Source: Geothermobacter hydrogeniphilus (GTDB lineage: Bacteria; Desulfobacterota; Desulfuromonadia; Desulfuromonadales; Geothermobacteraceae). From it: DNA of 64,000 nt. The stretch spans positions 332,235 to 396,234 of the forward strand of contig NZ_NAAD01000001.1 of assembly GCF_002093115.1 (NCBI RefSeq), given 5' to 3'. The notes beneath the pieces are model-generated. The model worked only from the letters and a program-made list of their open reading frames with translations, made no database searches and was not told the DNA's origin. Made by a program: the position numbers and the translations under genes. This document shows, in pieces, positions 26,722-34,576 of the stretch (position 1 is its first letter; every line of letters starts with the position of its first letter).

Positions 26722-27716
26722 ATGATGAGGCTCTGATAAAGCTGGGCTGGCGGCAGATACAGGCTGAAGCCATGCGCCGCCATGACAGGAAAGGTCTGCT
26801 GCCCGGCCGGGTCATCGCGACCACGCGTGATTTCTGCACCCTGCTCACCGGAGAAGATGAACCGGTTGCGGCGCGCATCCCCGGGCGCCTGCATCATTTG
26901 AAAAGACGGGTCGGCGGGTTGTTGCCGGTGGTCGGAGACTGGGTGGTGTTCAAACCGGCCGGGGCTTCCCGGAGCGCTGTCGTCGAGGAGGTTCTACCGC
27001 GGCAGACCTGTCTTTCCCGACAGGCTCCCGGGCGGCGGGGTCGTCTGGTCGAGCAGGTGATTGCCGCCAATGTCGACACCGTCTTCGTCATCACCGGGCT
27101 GGACCAGGATTTCAACCCCCGCCGGATCGAGCGTTACCTGGCGCTGGTCACCGGCAGCGGCGCCCGCGCCGTGGTGCTGCTCAACAAGGCCGATCTCTGC
27201 TCAGATCCGGAACCCTACCGTTTGCAGGTTGAATCCTTCGGCTGCCCGGTTGTCATTCTCAGTGCGGAGCAGGGGACGGGTCTGGACGCGCTTTCACCCT
27301 TCATGACAACCGGTGACACCATTGCCATGCTCGGTTCCTCCGGGGTCGGCAAGTCGACACTGATCAATCGCCTGCTGGGAGAAGAACGGCAGCAGGTCGC
27401 CACCGTCAGCGAGAGTGACGGCAAGGGGCGCCACACCACCACCCACCGCGAGCTGCTGCGGCTGCCCGGAGGTGTTCTGCTGATGGATAATCCCGGCATG
27501 CGGGAACTTCAACTGTGGAAAGAGACCGCCAGCCTGGAAGAAGCCTTTGAGGATATTTTCGTTCTTGCCCGCGATTGCCGTTTCAGTGATTGTCGTCATC
27601 TTGAAGAACCGGACTGCAGCGTCAAACAGGCGGTGGCCGATGGCCGTCTAGCCGAAGAACGATTCCAGAGTTTTTTGAAGCTGCAGCAGGAACTCGTCCG
27701 GCATGGTGGCCATTGA
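26718..27716 (+). CDS. rsgA: Ribosome small-subunit-dependent GTPase RsgA
   Basis: This circularly permuted GTPase acts in late 30S maturation. The 332-residue product has an N-terminal OB fold (about 35-105), then the motifs in permuted order: G4 LLNKADL, G5 VILSAEQG, G1 GSSGVGKSTL near 208, G3 DNPGMRE. The C-terminal zinc finger is CRFSDCRHLEEPDC. The start overlaps the helicase stop (ATGA). The link to the repair pair is positional only. Confidence 0.95.
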   Translation: MNDEALIKLGWRQIQAEAMRRHDRKGLLPGRVIATTRDFCTLLTGEDEPVAARIPGRLHHLKRRVGGLLPVVGDWVVFKPAGASRSAVVEEVLPRQTCLSRQAPGRRGRLVEQVIAANVDTVFVITGLDQDFNPRRIERYLALVTGSGARAVVLLNKADLCSDPEPYRLQVESFGCPVVILSAEQGTGLDALSPFMTTGDTIAMLGSSGVGKSTLINRLLGEERQQVATVSESDGKGRHTTTHRELLRLPGGVLLMDNPGMRELQLWKETASLEEAFEDIFVLARDCRFSDCRHLEEPDCSVKQAVADGRLAEERFQSFLKLQQELVRHGGH

Positions 27717-27810
27717 AAGCCGATGACACGCCCTGCGGGGTTGACAGCAGTTAAAGAATGACCGCTGTTGTGCCGATGAGAGACTCATGACACTCTTGTC
27801 GGAGGCCTCC

Positions 27811-28191
27811 ATGCGCGCGCTGGTGATATGTTTGCTGTTTTTTCTTTTGTCCGGCTGTGCGCAGAATATCGGGACCGGCAATCATGACCTCTCTCCACGG
27901 CTGGCGTCCCTGACATTGCACGCCGGACAGACTACACGCGGCCAGGCGTTTCAGGTTTTCGGCTCCCCCAGCACCATCTCCTACACCGACCAGGTTCTCT
28001 GGCCCTACGCCGGCCATGAGATTCTCTATCCTCCCGGAACGCGTGAAATCTGGAGTTATTTTGCCTCCAGCGTAACCGGAATGGCGCCGCTGAGTTATTC
28101 TCCGGTGCGCAGCCGCCGGCAGTTGATCAAGGTTTTCTTCGACGAACGGGGTATCGTTACCGGTTGGGACGCCATCCCGTTGAACAACTGA
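27811..28191 (+). CDS. Small lipoprotein, SmpA/BamE-like
   Basis: A 126-residue predicted lipoprotein with signal peptide and lipobox (FFLLSGC, cysteine near residue 16). The segment after it, LTLHAGQTTRGQAFQVFGSP, followed by a short beta-rich region with EIWSYFA, resembles the SmpA/OmlA (BamE) fold. The match is by eye and weak. GGAGG six bases before ATG 27811 decides the start over an upstream ATG at 27787. It is a single gene between rsgA and the diguanylate cyclase gene. Confidence 0.65.
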   Translation: MRALVICLLFFLLSGCAQNIGTGNHDLSPRLASLTLHAGQTTRGQAFQVFGSPSTISYTDQVLWPYAGHEILYPPGTREIWSYFASSVTGMAPLSYSPVRSRRQLIKVFFDERGIVTGWDAIPLNN

Positions 28192-28194
28192 GCG

Positions 28195-28205
28195 CCTGAA
28201 TCAGG
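28195..28205. repeat. Family A core palindrome
   Basis: CCTGAATCAGG is a minimal palindrome of the family A core, just after the small lipoprotein gene. Alone it could be chance; it is listed because the same core occurs at six other intergenic sites. Confidence 0.3.
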
Positions 28206-28309
28206 ACTTCATTAAAATGATGATTTTTGCTAAGTTGGGATGTGTCGATCCCGGCTTGCGCTTGTGCAGGTACGCTGCCGGGCTGAAGGCCATTTTTTCG
28301 GGAGCGGTC

Positions 28310-29581
28310 ATGAAAACCAGTTCGTCCGTAACTACCACGCCACGTCAGCCATCCAGGCTGCTGCAGCTGATGGTCATCGTTGCCATGATTTCCATCTCGG
28401 TCATTCTGATCCTGGTCGGCAGTGGAATCTACCAGGTTTTCGAACGGCAACTGGTTCAAATCGCTGAAAAAGATGCTATCCAGGCCGGAAATGACCTGCT
28501 TCACCGGGAAGCGGCGAGCTTGTTGCGGACCGGACCTCAGGGCCAGATCGACCTGGCGGTCGACATGGACCGATTGGCGCAATTCGACCAGCGCCTGCGT
28601 CAGACCCTCAAGCCCTTCAACATCGTCAAGGTTACGATCTTCTCCCCCGAATGGGTTGTCCTCTACAGCAGTGACCGGAGCCTGATCGGAACCAATGAAT
28701 TCGGCAATGATCGGCTCAACCGGGCCCTCAAGGGGACACCCGACTCGCAACTGGTCCAGCATGAAAAAATCTCCCGCCCCGGAGAACCGCGGCCATCGGT
28801 CGTCGATGTGGTGGAAAGTTATATTCCGATCCGGGTCGGAAACGGTCAGGTGATCGGCTGTTTCGAGATTTATCGCGATGTGACCCGGTATCGGCAGGAT
28901 CTGTTGACCGGAGTCATTGCCTCGGTGCTGCTGCTGTTGCTGGTGCTCCTCGGAGTCTTCGGGCTTTCCTATCTTTTTCTCCGCCAGGCGGCAAGACGTC
29001 TGCAGGCGGCACAGGATGAAATCCGTCGGGCAACGATCCTCGATGAGTTGACCGGGGTGGCGAACCGCCGGGAAATTCTGCAACGCGCCGGCATCGAAAT
29101 TTCCCGTATGCAGCGTCTTGAGGAACAGGCCCTTGAAAACTGCCTGGCACTGCTGGTCATCGATGTTGATCACCTGCACCTGATCAACCAGGAATATGGA
29201 CGCGCGGCGGGAGACGATGTTCTGCGTGGGTTGTCGCAGCGGCTTGCCGGTGAGTTGCGCGGCTACGATGCCCTCGGTCGTTATGGCGGCGAGGAATTTC
29301 TGGTTGTGTTGCCGGCCAGTACGCGAAGCGGTGCCCAGGCCGCCGCCGAAAGGTTTTGCCAAAAGGTACGCAGCGCACCCTTTGTTGTCGACAACCTGGA
29401 AATCGAGGTCACCGTCAGCATCGGCCTGGCCATTGTCAAAGTGCATGAACCTTCCTTTGAACCGGCCCTGAAAAGGGCCATGGAGGCTCTCGCCCGGGCC
29501 AAGCAGCAGGGCTGCAACTGCGTAGTCGGGTCTGAGGCAATTGACCCCCCGGATCATCCGGCGCGAATCATGTCCGCCTGA
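28310..29581 (+). CDS. Membrane-anchored diguanylate cyclase (GGDEF)
   Basis: The 423-residue protein has two transmembrane helices (about 18-40 and 201-224) enclosing a roughly 160-residue periplasmic sensor region of no recognised family. A cytoplasmic GGDEF domain (about 243-410) follows. The catalytic motif is GGEEF at 326-330 (RYGGEEFLVVLP), so it should make cyclic di-GMP from GTP. The upstream RxxD-type inhibitory site is not evident. ATG 28310 follows GGGAG; a longer reading from 28217 lacks a ribosome binding site. The signal sensed is unknown. Confidence 0.87.
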   Translation: MKTSSSVTTTPRQPSRLLQLMVIVAMISISVILILVGSGIYQVFERQLVQIAEKDAIQAGNDLLHREAASLLRTGPQGQIDLAVDMDRLAQFDQRLRQTLKPFNIVKVTIFSPEWVVLYSSDRSLIGTNEFGNDRLNRALKGTPDSQLVQHEKISRPGEPRPSVVDVVESYIPIRVGNGQVIGCFEIYRDVTRYRQDLLTGVIASVLLLLLVLLGVFGLSYLFLRQAARRLQAAQDEIRRATILDELTGVANRREILQRAGIEISRMQRLEEQALENCLALLVIDVDHLHLINQEYGRAAGDDVLRGLSQRLAGELRGYDALGRYGGEEFLVVLPASTRSGAQAAAERFCQKVRSAPFVVDNLEIEVTVSIGLAIVKVHEPSFEPALKRAMEALARAKQQGCNCVVGSEAIDPPDHPARIMSA

Positions 29582-29615
29582 AAATTTCGCCGCGACATGT
29601 GGTAAGCTTGTCCCG

Positions 29616-29684
29616 GGCCTGAATCTGTGAGTCCCTTGTCGGCGGACAGCACAAGTCATTGACCTGCACTCACGGATTCAGGCC
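29616..29684. repeat. Family A copy with intact inverted ends
   Basis: GGCCTGAATCTGTGAGT (29616-29632) and ACTCACGGATTCAGGCC (29668-29684) are inverted copies differing at one of 17 positions. The internal 35 bases, read on the minus strand, match the GGTCAATGACTTGTGCTGT module at 96-115. This is the cleanest definition of the element: about 69 bp with 17-bp terminal inverted repeats. Confidence 0.7.
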
Positions 29685-29709
29685 AGAACCCGGGGGCGGG
29701 ACATCAACT

Positions 29710-31062
29710 ATGCCGCGAAGTTTTCATTTCATCCTCTTTACCCTGATCCTGGCTGTCGGGGTCTTTGCCGGTGTCGGTCTGGAGCGGTTTCCTTTCCTTT
29801 CCCCATTCTGGTGGCTGGGGCCGATTTTACTTCTCTCCATCGGTCTTTCCGGGTTGCTGAAGCACTTTTCCAGCTATTATCTGTTCCTGGCTCTGCCGCT
29901 GGCTGCTTTTCTGGCCTTCGCCGCCGGCAACCGGGTCTGGCCGCCCTCGTCAGGTTCGATTCCTCCTCGAACGGAAACTGCTGACGGGCTGGTTCCTGTT
30001 CCGTTGGGAGCTGACGACACCCTTCCGCGACATGAACTTTACGCTCCGCCCGGAACCAGGATTACGGTTTTTGCCGCGGGCCTGCAAAAACCACGATTCT
30101 TGAAATTCAATCGTCAGGGCGTACTCTTTGTCAGCCTCCCCGGGGAGGGACGCGTTCTTGCCCTGCCTGACAAAGACGGGGATGGTCGGGCGGATCGTTC
30201 CGTGGTCTTTGCCGACGGTCTGAACCGGCCGCATGGGCTTGATTTCTACCTGGGCGCCCTGTTCGTCGCCGAAACCGGGAAGGTTGTCAGCCTGCGGGAT
30301 CTCGATGGTGACCTGCGTGCCGATCAGAAAAATATTGTCTCCAGTGATTTGCCCGCCGGCGGCGGGCACTGGACCCGGTCCCTGCTGGCGGACGGCCACG
30401 GGAGCCTGTATGTCTCCGTCGGTTCAGACTGCAATGCCTGTCTTGAAGAAGATCCGCGCCGGGCGACGGTCCTGAAAATCCCGGCGACCGGCGGCCGGGG
30501 GCGTATCTTCGCCTTTGGCTTGCGCAACAGTGTCGGCCTGGCTCTTGATCCCGTCAGTGGAGAAATCTGGGCCAGTGACAACGGCCGCGACCTGCTCGGC
30601 GACGACCTGCCGCCCGATGAAATCAACCTGCTGCGTGACGGCGGTGACTACGGTTGGCCCTATTGCTATGGCCGCCGGGTTCCGGACCCCGAACTCGGTA
30701 GTGAGCTTCGCTGTCGTCAGACTCAGCCGAGCGAGGTCGATCTGCCGGCTCATTCAGCTCCCCTGGGAATAACCTTCGGAGATGGTCTCAGGGCGGCCCC
30801 CTGGATCCGCCGGTCCCTGCTGGTGGCCTACCATGGATCGTGGAACCGAACTGTCCCGACCGGTTATAAAGTGGTTGCAATCCCTTTTCAGCAGGGACGG
30901 CCCGCTGGTCCGCCCCGCAACCTGCTCCGCGGGTGGCTGGTCAACGAACGCGCCTGGGGTCGGCCGGTTGCCCCGCTGGTCGGTCCTGACGGCGCGCTTT
31001 ATCTCAGTGATGACCTGGCCGGTGTCATCTATCGCATTGTCCTGCCTCGGAGTCAGTCATGA
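29710..31062 (+). CDS. Membrane-anchored PQQ-type glucose/sorbosone dehydrogenase-like protein
   Basis: A 450-residue protein. The first 80 residues hold about three hydrophobic helices. The rest is a GSDH-type six-bladed beta-propeller (about 110-445) with RPHGLDFYLGALFVAETG, FAFGLRNSVGLALDPVSGEI, GDYGWPYCYG and LLVAYHGSWNRTVPTGYKV. Family members bind PQQ and oxidise sugars, but many relatives have no known substrate. The two-cysteine SDCNACLEEDP insertion is reminiscent of related bacterial propellers. The start ATG 29710 follows GGGGGCGGG. It overlaps the secretin-domain gene by four bases. Confidence 0.8.
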   Translation: MPRSFHFILFTLILAVGVFAGVGLERFPFLSPFWWLGPILLLSIGLSGLLKHFSSYYLFLALPLAAFLAFAAGNRVWPPSSGSIPPRTETADGLVPVPLGADDTLPRHELYAPPGTRITVFAAGLQKPRFLKFNRQGVLFVSLPGEGRVLALPDKDGDGRADRSVVFADGLNRPHGLDFYLGALFVAETGKVVSLRDLDGDLRADQKNIVSSDLPAGGGHWTRSLLADGHGSLYVSVGSDCNACLEEDPRRATVLKIPATGGRGRIFAFGLRNSVGLALDPVSGEIWASDNGRDLLGDDLPPDEINLLRDGGDYGWPYCYGRRVPDPELGSELRCRQTQPSEVDLPAHSAPLGITFGDGLRAAPWIRRSLLVAYHGSWNRTVPTGYKVVAIPFQQGRPAGPPRNLLRGWLVNERAWGRPVAPLVGPDGALYLSDDLAGVIYRIVLPRSQS

Positions 31063-31877
31063 TCTGCAAGAATTTTTTCCTGACCATCACTCTGTTGTTT
31101 CTGTTCCTGTTGTCAGGTGGACCGGGCCTGGCAGACCAGGGCCGTGTTTTTCAGCTGCAGCACCGTTCTGCCGGGGAACTGCTGCCGTTGCTGCAGCCGC
31201 TTGTCGATGAACAGACCCGCATCAGCGGCGCCGGCCAGCAACTGGTGGTGCGCGGCAGCAAGGACGAGATTCAACTGATTGCGGAACTTGTCAATGGCCT
31301 TGATACCGCTGTCCCTCAGTTCCTGATCCAGGTCCGTCAGCGACGCAGCGATAACCAGACACCGAGCAGGGGCCGTACCCTGGGGACGGCCGGCGACGGC
31401 GATTCGACAACACTGTCCACCAAGCCGGGGCGCACCATCGGCAACAGCCGCCGTTCGGTCATCCAGAGCCTGCGGATCGAGGATGGACAAAAAGGGTTTC
31501 TGCAGGTCGGCCGGGATGAGCCGTTCAGTACCAGTCAGAGTTTTTTCGCCGGCGAAATATTCGGTTTTGGTGAAAATATTGAGTACCGCAAGGTGAGTAC
31601 CGGGTTCTGGGTCGAACCCTCATTACGCGGAAAGATGGTCCGCTTGCGACTGACCCCGCAAATGGAGGCTCTCGACTCCGCCGCCAAACGCAAGACCGTT
31701 GAATTTCAGCAGGCGGCCAGCGTCATCCAGGTTCCTCTCGGAGTCTGGACCAATCTTGCAACATCCATGTCCGACGGCAGTGACGCGGGCCGTGCCATGT
31801 TGACCTATAAGGCCGGTCATCGTGATCAGGTCCGGGATATCTGGATCAAGGTTGACCGTCTCAAGGAGGTTCCCTGA
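31059..31877 (+). CDS. Secretin N-domain (NolW-like) exported protein
   Basis: A 272-residue protein with a signal peptide (cleavage near GGPGLADQ). The region at about 28-80 (RVFQLQHRSAGELLPLLQPL, then VVRGSKDEIQLIAELV) resembles the short secretin N1/NolW domain. The C-terminal half has beta-rich segments such as GFWVEPSLRGKMVRLRLTPQ, but it is too short for a secretin pore. It may be a periplasmic accessory protein. It is coupled to the sugar dehydrogenase-like gene by an ATGA overlap and to the next gene by TGATG. The function is unknown. Confidence 0.65.
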   Translation: MICKNFFLTITLLFLFLLSGGPGLADQGRVFQLQHRSAGELLPLLQPLVDEQTRISGAGQQLVVRGSKDEIQLIAELVNGLDTAVPQFLIQVRQRRSDNQTPSRGRTLGTAGDGDSTTLSTKPGRTIGNSRRSVIQSLRIEDGQKGFLQVGRDEPFSTSQSFFAGEIFGFGENIEYRKVSTGFWVEPSLRGKMVRLRLTPQMEALDSAAKRKTVEFQQAASVIQVPLGVWTNLATSMSDGSDAGRAMLTYKAGHRDQVRDIWIKVDRLKEVP

Positions 31878-32185
31878 TGGCTATTGTCGAAGTCAGTATC
31901 GCTCCTCTCGGTACGGCCAATCCTTCTGTCTCCGCTTATGTCGCCGAATGTCTGCGCATCCTGCGGGACAGCGGGCTCAAGCACCAGCTCAACCCGATGG
32001 GAACAGTGATCGAGGGCGATCTCGACGAGATTCTCGCGGTCATTGCGAAGATGCACGAAGCCCCCTTCGCCAAAGGGGTCTCCAGGGTCTCGACGTTGAT
32101 CAAAATTGACGATCGACGTGACTCCGAAAGCCATTCCATGCGGGGCAAAGTGGCTGTTGTCACAAAGCTTCTGGACGATTCCTGA
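31877..32185 (+). CDS. MTH1187/YkoF-type thiamine-binding family protein
   Basis: A 102-residue ferredoxin-like-fold protein of the UPF0045/MTH1187 family, with AIVEVSIAPLG at the start, LNPMGTVIEGDLDEILAVIA in the middle and VSTLIKIDDRRD near the end. Relatives bind thiamine or its pyrimidine part, but a role for this one is not shown. It overlaps the preceding gene by one base and is the last gene before tRNA-Cys. No thiamine riboswitch was seen in the operon. Confidence 0.8.
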   Translation: MAIVEVSIAPLGTANPSVSAYVAECLRILRDSGLKHQLNPMGTVIEGDLDEILAVIAKMHEAPFAKGVSRVSTLIKIDDRRDSESHSMRGKVAVVTKLLDDS

Positions 32186-32201
32186 GACGTCTCCTTTCCT
32201 G

Positions 32202-32230
32202 TTGACAGGGGGGAGGGGATTTGTTATCAA
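32202..32230 (+). promoter_or_regulatory. Promoter of tRNA-Cys
   Basis: TTGACA (32202-32207) and TATCAA (32225-32230) are spaced 17 bases apart, with a G-rich spacer. The tRNA begins 34 bases after the -10. Confidence 0.75.
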
Positions 32231-32263
32231 TAGCGCACTTTTCACGGCCGGAGAGGTCGTGAC

Positions 32264-32337
<74 letters not shown>

Positions 32338-32346
32338 CTAAAGATA

Positions 32347-32376
32347 AAGCCAGCCCCATCCGGGCTGGCTTTTTTG
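32347..32376 (+). terminator. Intrinsic terminator of tRNA-Cys
   Basis: AAGCCAGCCC pairs with GGGCTGGCTT, followed by a T-run. A family B repeat starts seven bases beyond it. Confidence 0.93.
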
Positions 32377-32382
32377 TTGATG

Positions 32383-32776
32383 GCGCCGGATTTTTCATCA
32401 ACTCTGCGTTGCAGACCCGCTTCGCTTGTGCGACGTAGCTGCCGCTACGCCTCCGCGTTCATTGGGCTGCGCCTTGATTTGATAAAAAATCCGACGCCTC
32501 GAGACGGTGGTGCGGATATGGGTCTGATCACCGTTGTTGAACCTTTGCTGGCCGGCTTTTTCATCAACTCTGCGTTGCAGACCCGCTTCGCTTGTGCGAC
32601 GTAGCTGCCGCTACGCCTCCGCGTTCATTGGGCTGCGCCTTGATTTGATAAAAAATCCGACGCCTCGAGACGGTGGTGCGGATATGGGTCTGATCACCGT
32701 TGTTGAACCTTTGCTGGCCGGCTTTTTCATCAACTCTGCGTTGCAGACCCGCTTCGCTTGTGCGACGTAGCTGCCG
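32383..32776. repeat. Family B structured repeat, 166-bp tandem array of about 2.4 copies
   Basis: This fills the 486-base gap between tRNA-Cys and the TauE/SafE gene. The first unit starts with GGCGCCGGATTTTTCATCA (32383) and closes with the inverted TGATAAAAAATCCGACGCC (ending 32498). A roughly 50-base tail ending TTTGCTGGCCGG follows. The TTTTTCATCA mark recurs at 32391, 32557 and 32723, a constant period of 166. Units 1 and 2 appear identical by eye; unit 3 stops after 54 bases. Inside each is the hairpin GTAGC-TGCC-GCTAC. Open frames through the array are only by-products of the repeat. Confidence 0.9.
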
Positions 32777-32823
32777 CCGGGGAATTGGCCGATTGTTCAT
32801 GTAACCCGGTGTGAGGACTCCGC

Positions 32824-33645
32824 ATGGAATTGATTACTCCCGGATTCATCGTCCTCTTCATCCTGCTCGGCGCCGCCGCCGGCCTGCTCGCCGGTCTGCT
32901 CGGCATCGGCGGCGGGATCATCCTGGTGCCCCTGTTTCTGCATATTTTTCCGCTGATCGGCTTTCCGCCCGAATATTATGTTCATCTCGCCCTCGGCACC
33001 AGCCTCGGGATCATCCTGCCGACGGCGATCAGCAGCACCTTCGGTCACCGTAAACGCGGCAACGTCGATTGGCGGCAGGTCGGGTTTCTCACCATCGGCG
33101 GCGTTGTCGGCGCTGTTGCCGGATCACATCTGGCCGCGGGGTTGAACGGTCGCAACCTGCAACTGCTGTTTGCCGGCATGCAGATATTGGTGGCCGGCCG
33201 CATGCTGGTGGCACGCAATTATCTGCCCCCTGAACGCAGCACTCGGGTTCCTCCCTGGATGCTGGTCCTGGTCGGCCTCTGCGGTGGTTCTTTTTCGGCT
33301 TTTTTCGGTGTCGGCGGCGGCGTGGTGGCGGTGCCGATGATGGTCATCCTGGTCCAACTGCCGATCCATCTCGCGGTCGGCAATTCCAGTGCCCTGATCG
33401 TGGTGTCGTCCCTGGCGGGCATGCTGTCCTACATCGCCACCGGCAGCGGCGAGCCCGGACTTCCACCCTGGTCCTTCGGCTACGTGAACCTCCTGGTTGT
33501 GCTGCTGGTCGCCCCGCTTGCGATGCTTTTTGCGCGGCTTGGGGTCCGTATTGCCGGTCGCCTGCCGCATGATAAAATGGTCAAAGCCTTTGCCGCCCTG
33601 CTGATCCTGGTCGGCCTGAAAATGGGTTACCAGGTTCTGTTCTGA
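32824..33645 (+). CDS. TauE/SafE-family permease
   Basis: A 273-residue inner-membrane protein with about eight transmembrane helices in two repeated halves. The family signature appears twice, as GLLAGLLGIGGGIILVPLFL near residue 20 and GGSFSAFFGVGGGVVAVPMM near 157. Such proteins export or import sulfite, sulfonates or other small anions; the substrate here is unknown. GTGAGGAC precedes the ATG. The MEMO-type gene follows by 15 bases and may be co-transcribed. Confidence 0.88.
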   Translation: MELITPGFIVLFILLGAAAGLLAGLLGIGGGIILVPLFLHIFPLIGFPPEYYVHLALGTSLGIILPTAISSTFGHRKRGNVDWRQVGFLTIGGVVGAVAGSHLAAGLNGRNLQLLFAGMQILVAGRMLVARNYLPPERSTRVPPWMLVLVGLCGGSFSAFFGVGGGVVAVPMMVILVQLPIHLAVGNSSALIVVSSLAGMLSYIATGSGEPGLPPWSFGYVNLLVVLLVAPLAMLFARLGVRIAGRLPHDKMVKAFAALLILVGLKMGYQVLF

Positions 33646-33660
33646 CAAACGGGAGAATTC

Positions 33661-34464
33661 ATGTTGCGTCAGGCTGCTGTTGCCGGACAATTCTATCCCC
33701 GCGACCGGGATGACCTTTACCGGCAGGTTACGTCCTTCGTGTCCTCCGAGGCTGCTCCGCAAGGTGTTGTCGGCGCTATGGTCCCTCATGCCGGCTACAT
33801 CTATTCCGGTGCCGTCGCCGGGGAGGTCTTTTCCCGCATCGAGATCCCCCCTCAGGTTGTCATCCTCGGCCCCAACCATCACGGATTCGGCCATGCCGGT
33901 GCCGTCTATGCCGCCGGCGGCTGGCAGACCCCCCTGGGGACAACCCCGGTTGCCGCGTCTCTGGCCGCTGACATTCTGGCTCACTGTCCACTGTTGAGCG
34001 CGGACAGTCTCGCCCATCGGCATGAACATTCTCTCGAAGTCCAGCTGCCCTTTCTGCAGGTCCTCCGCCGTGACGTGGAAATCGTGCCGATCTGCCTTGG
34101 ACAGCTGGGGCTGGACGACCTGCTTGCCATCGCCGACGGTCTCGCCGCTGCCTGTGCCCGGCAGAGGAAGCCGCCGCTGCTGCTGGCCAGCAGCGACATG
34201 AGTCATTACGAGCCCGGCGCCGTTGCCCGGCGCAAAGACCAGCTGGCCATCGACCGGATTCTCGCCCTTGACCCTGAAGGACTCTACCGGACGGTGCGCC
34301 GCGAACGGATCTCCATGTGCGGGGTTTTGCCGACGGTGGTTCTGCTGGCGGCGGGGACACAACTCGGTGCCGGACGCGCTGAACTGGTCCGTTACGCCAA
34401 CTCCGGTGACGTGACCGGTGACCAGTCCGATGTTGTCGGCTATGCCGGAATCACCATTCTCTGA
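33661..34464 (+). CDS. amrB: MEMO1-family protein (AmmeMemoRadiSam system protein B)
   Basis: The 267-residue product belongs to the MEMO family, structurally related to class III extradiol dioxygenases. Conserved histidine motifs include VPHAGYIYSGAVAGEVF, LGPNHHGFG, RHEHSLEVQLPFLQ and ASSDMSHYEPG. In many genomes it accompanies an AMMECR1 protein and a radical SAM enzyme (AmmeMemoRadiSam), but neither is nearby here. The gene has GGGAG before ATG 33661. The biochemical role of bacterial members is not settled. Confidence 0.9.
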   Translation: MLRQAAVAGQFYPRDRDDLYRQVTSFVSSEAAPQGVVGAMVPHAGYIYSGAVAGEVFSRIEIPPQVVILGPNHHGFGHAGAVYAAGGWQTPLGTTPVAASLAADILAHCPLLSADSLAHRHEHSLEVQLPFLQVLRRDVEIVPICLGQLGLDDLLAIADGLAAACARQRKPPLLLASSDMSHYEPGAVARRKDQLAIDRILALDPEGLYRTVRRERISMCGVLPTVVLLAAGTQLGAGRAELVRYANSGDVTGDQSDVVGYAGITIL

Positions 34465-34470
34465 ACGGTC

Positions 34471-34499
34471 TTGCCAATCAATTCCGACTGCAGTATAAA
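34471..34499 (+). promoter_or_regulatory. Promoter of gltX
   Basis: TTGCCA (34471-34476) and TATAAA (34494-34499) are 17 bases apart, in the 112-base gap before gltX. Confidence 0.7.
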
Positions 34500-34576
34500 C
34501 AGCGGGCGGCACCCGGGGCGGCACGTTCATGCATGCCCTCCGACAATCGCTCAGCCTTCTTTTCCGGAGAAAACCG

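Noticed and set aside
28192..28309. Cyclic-di-GMP riboswitch before the diguanylate cyclase gene
   Set aside because: The conserved GCAAAGCC-type core and receptor could not be found in the 118-base gap.
32534..32770. Repeated open frames of about 78 codons in the family B array
   Set aside because: They arise because 166-bp repeats stay open by chance; there is no ribosome binding site and the same DNA occurs in clearly noncoding copies.
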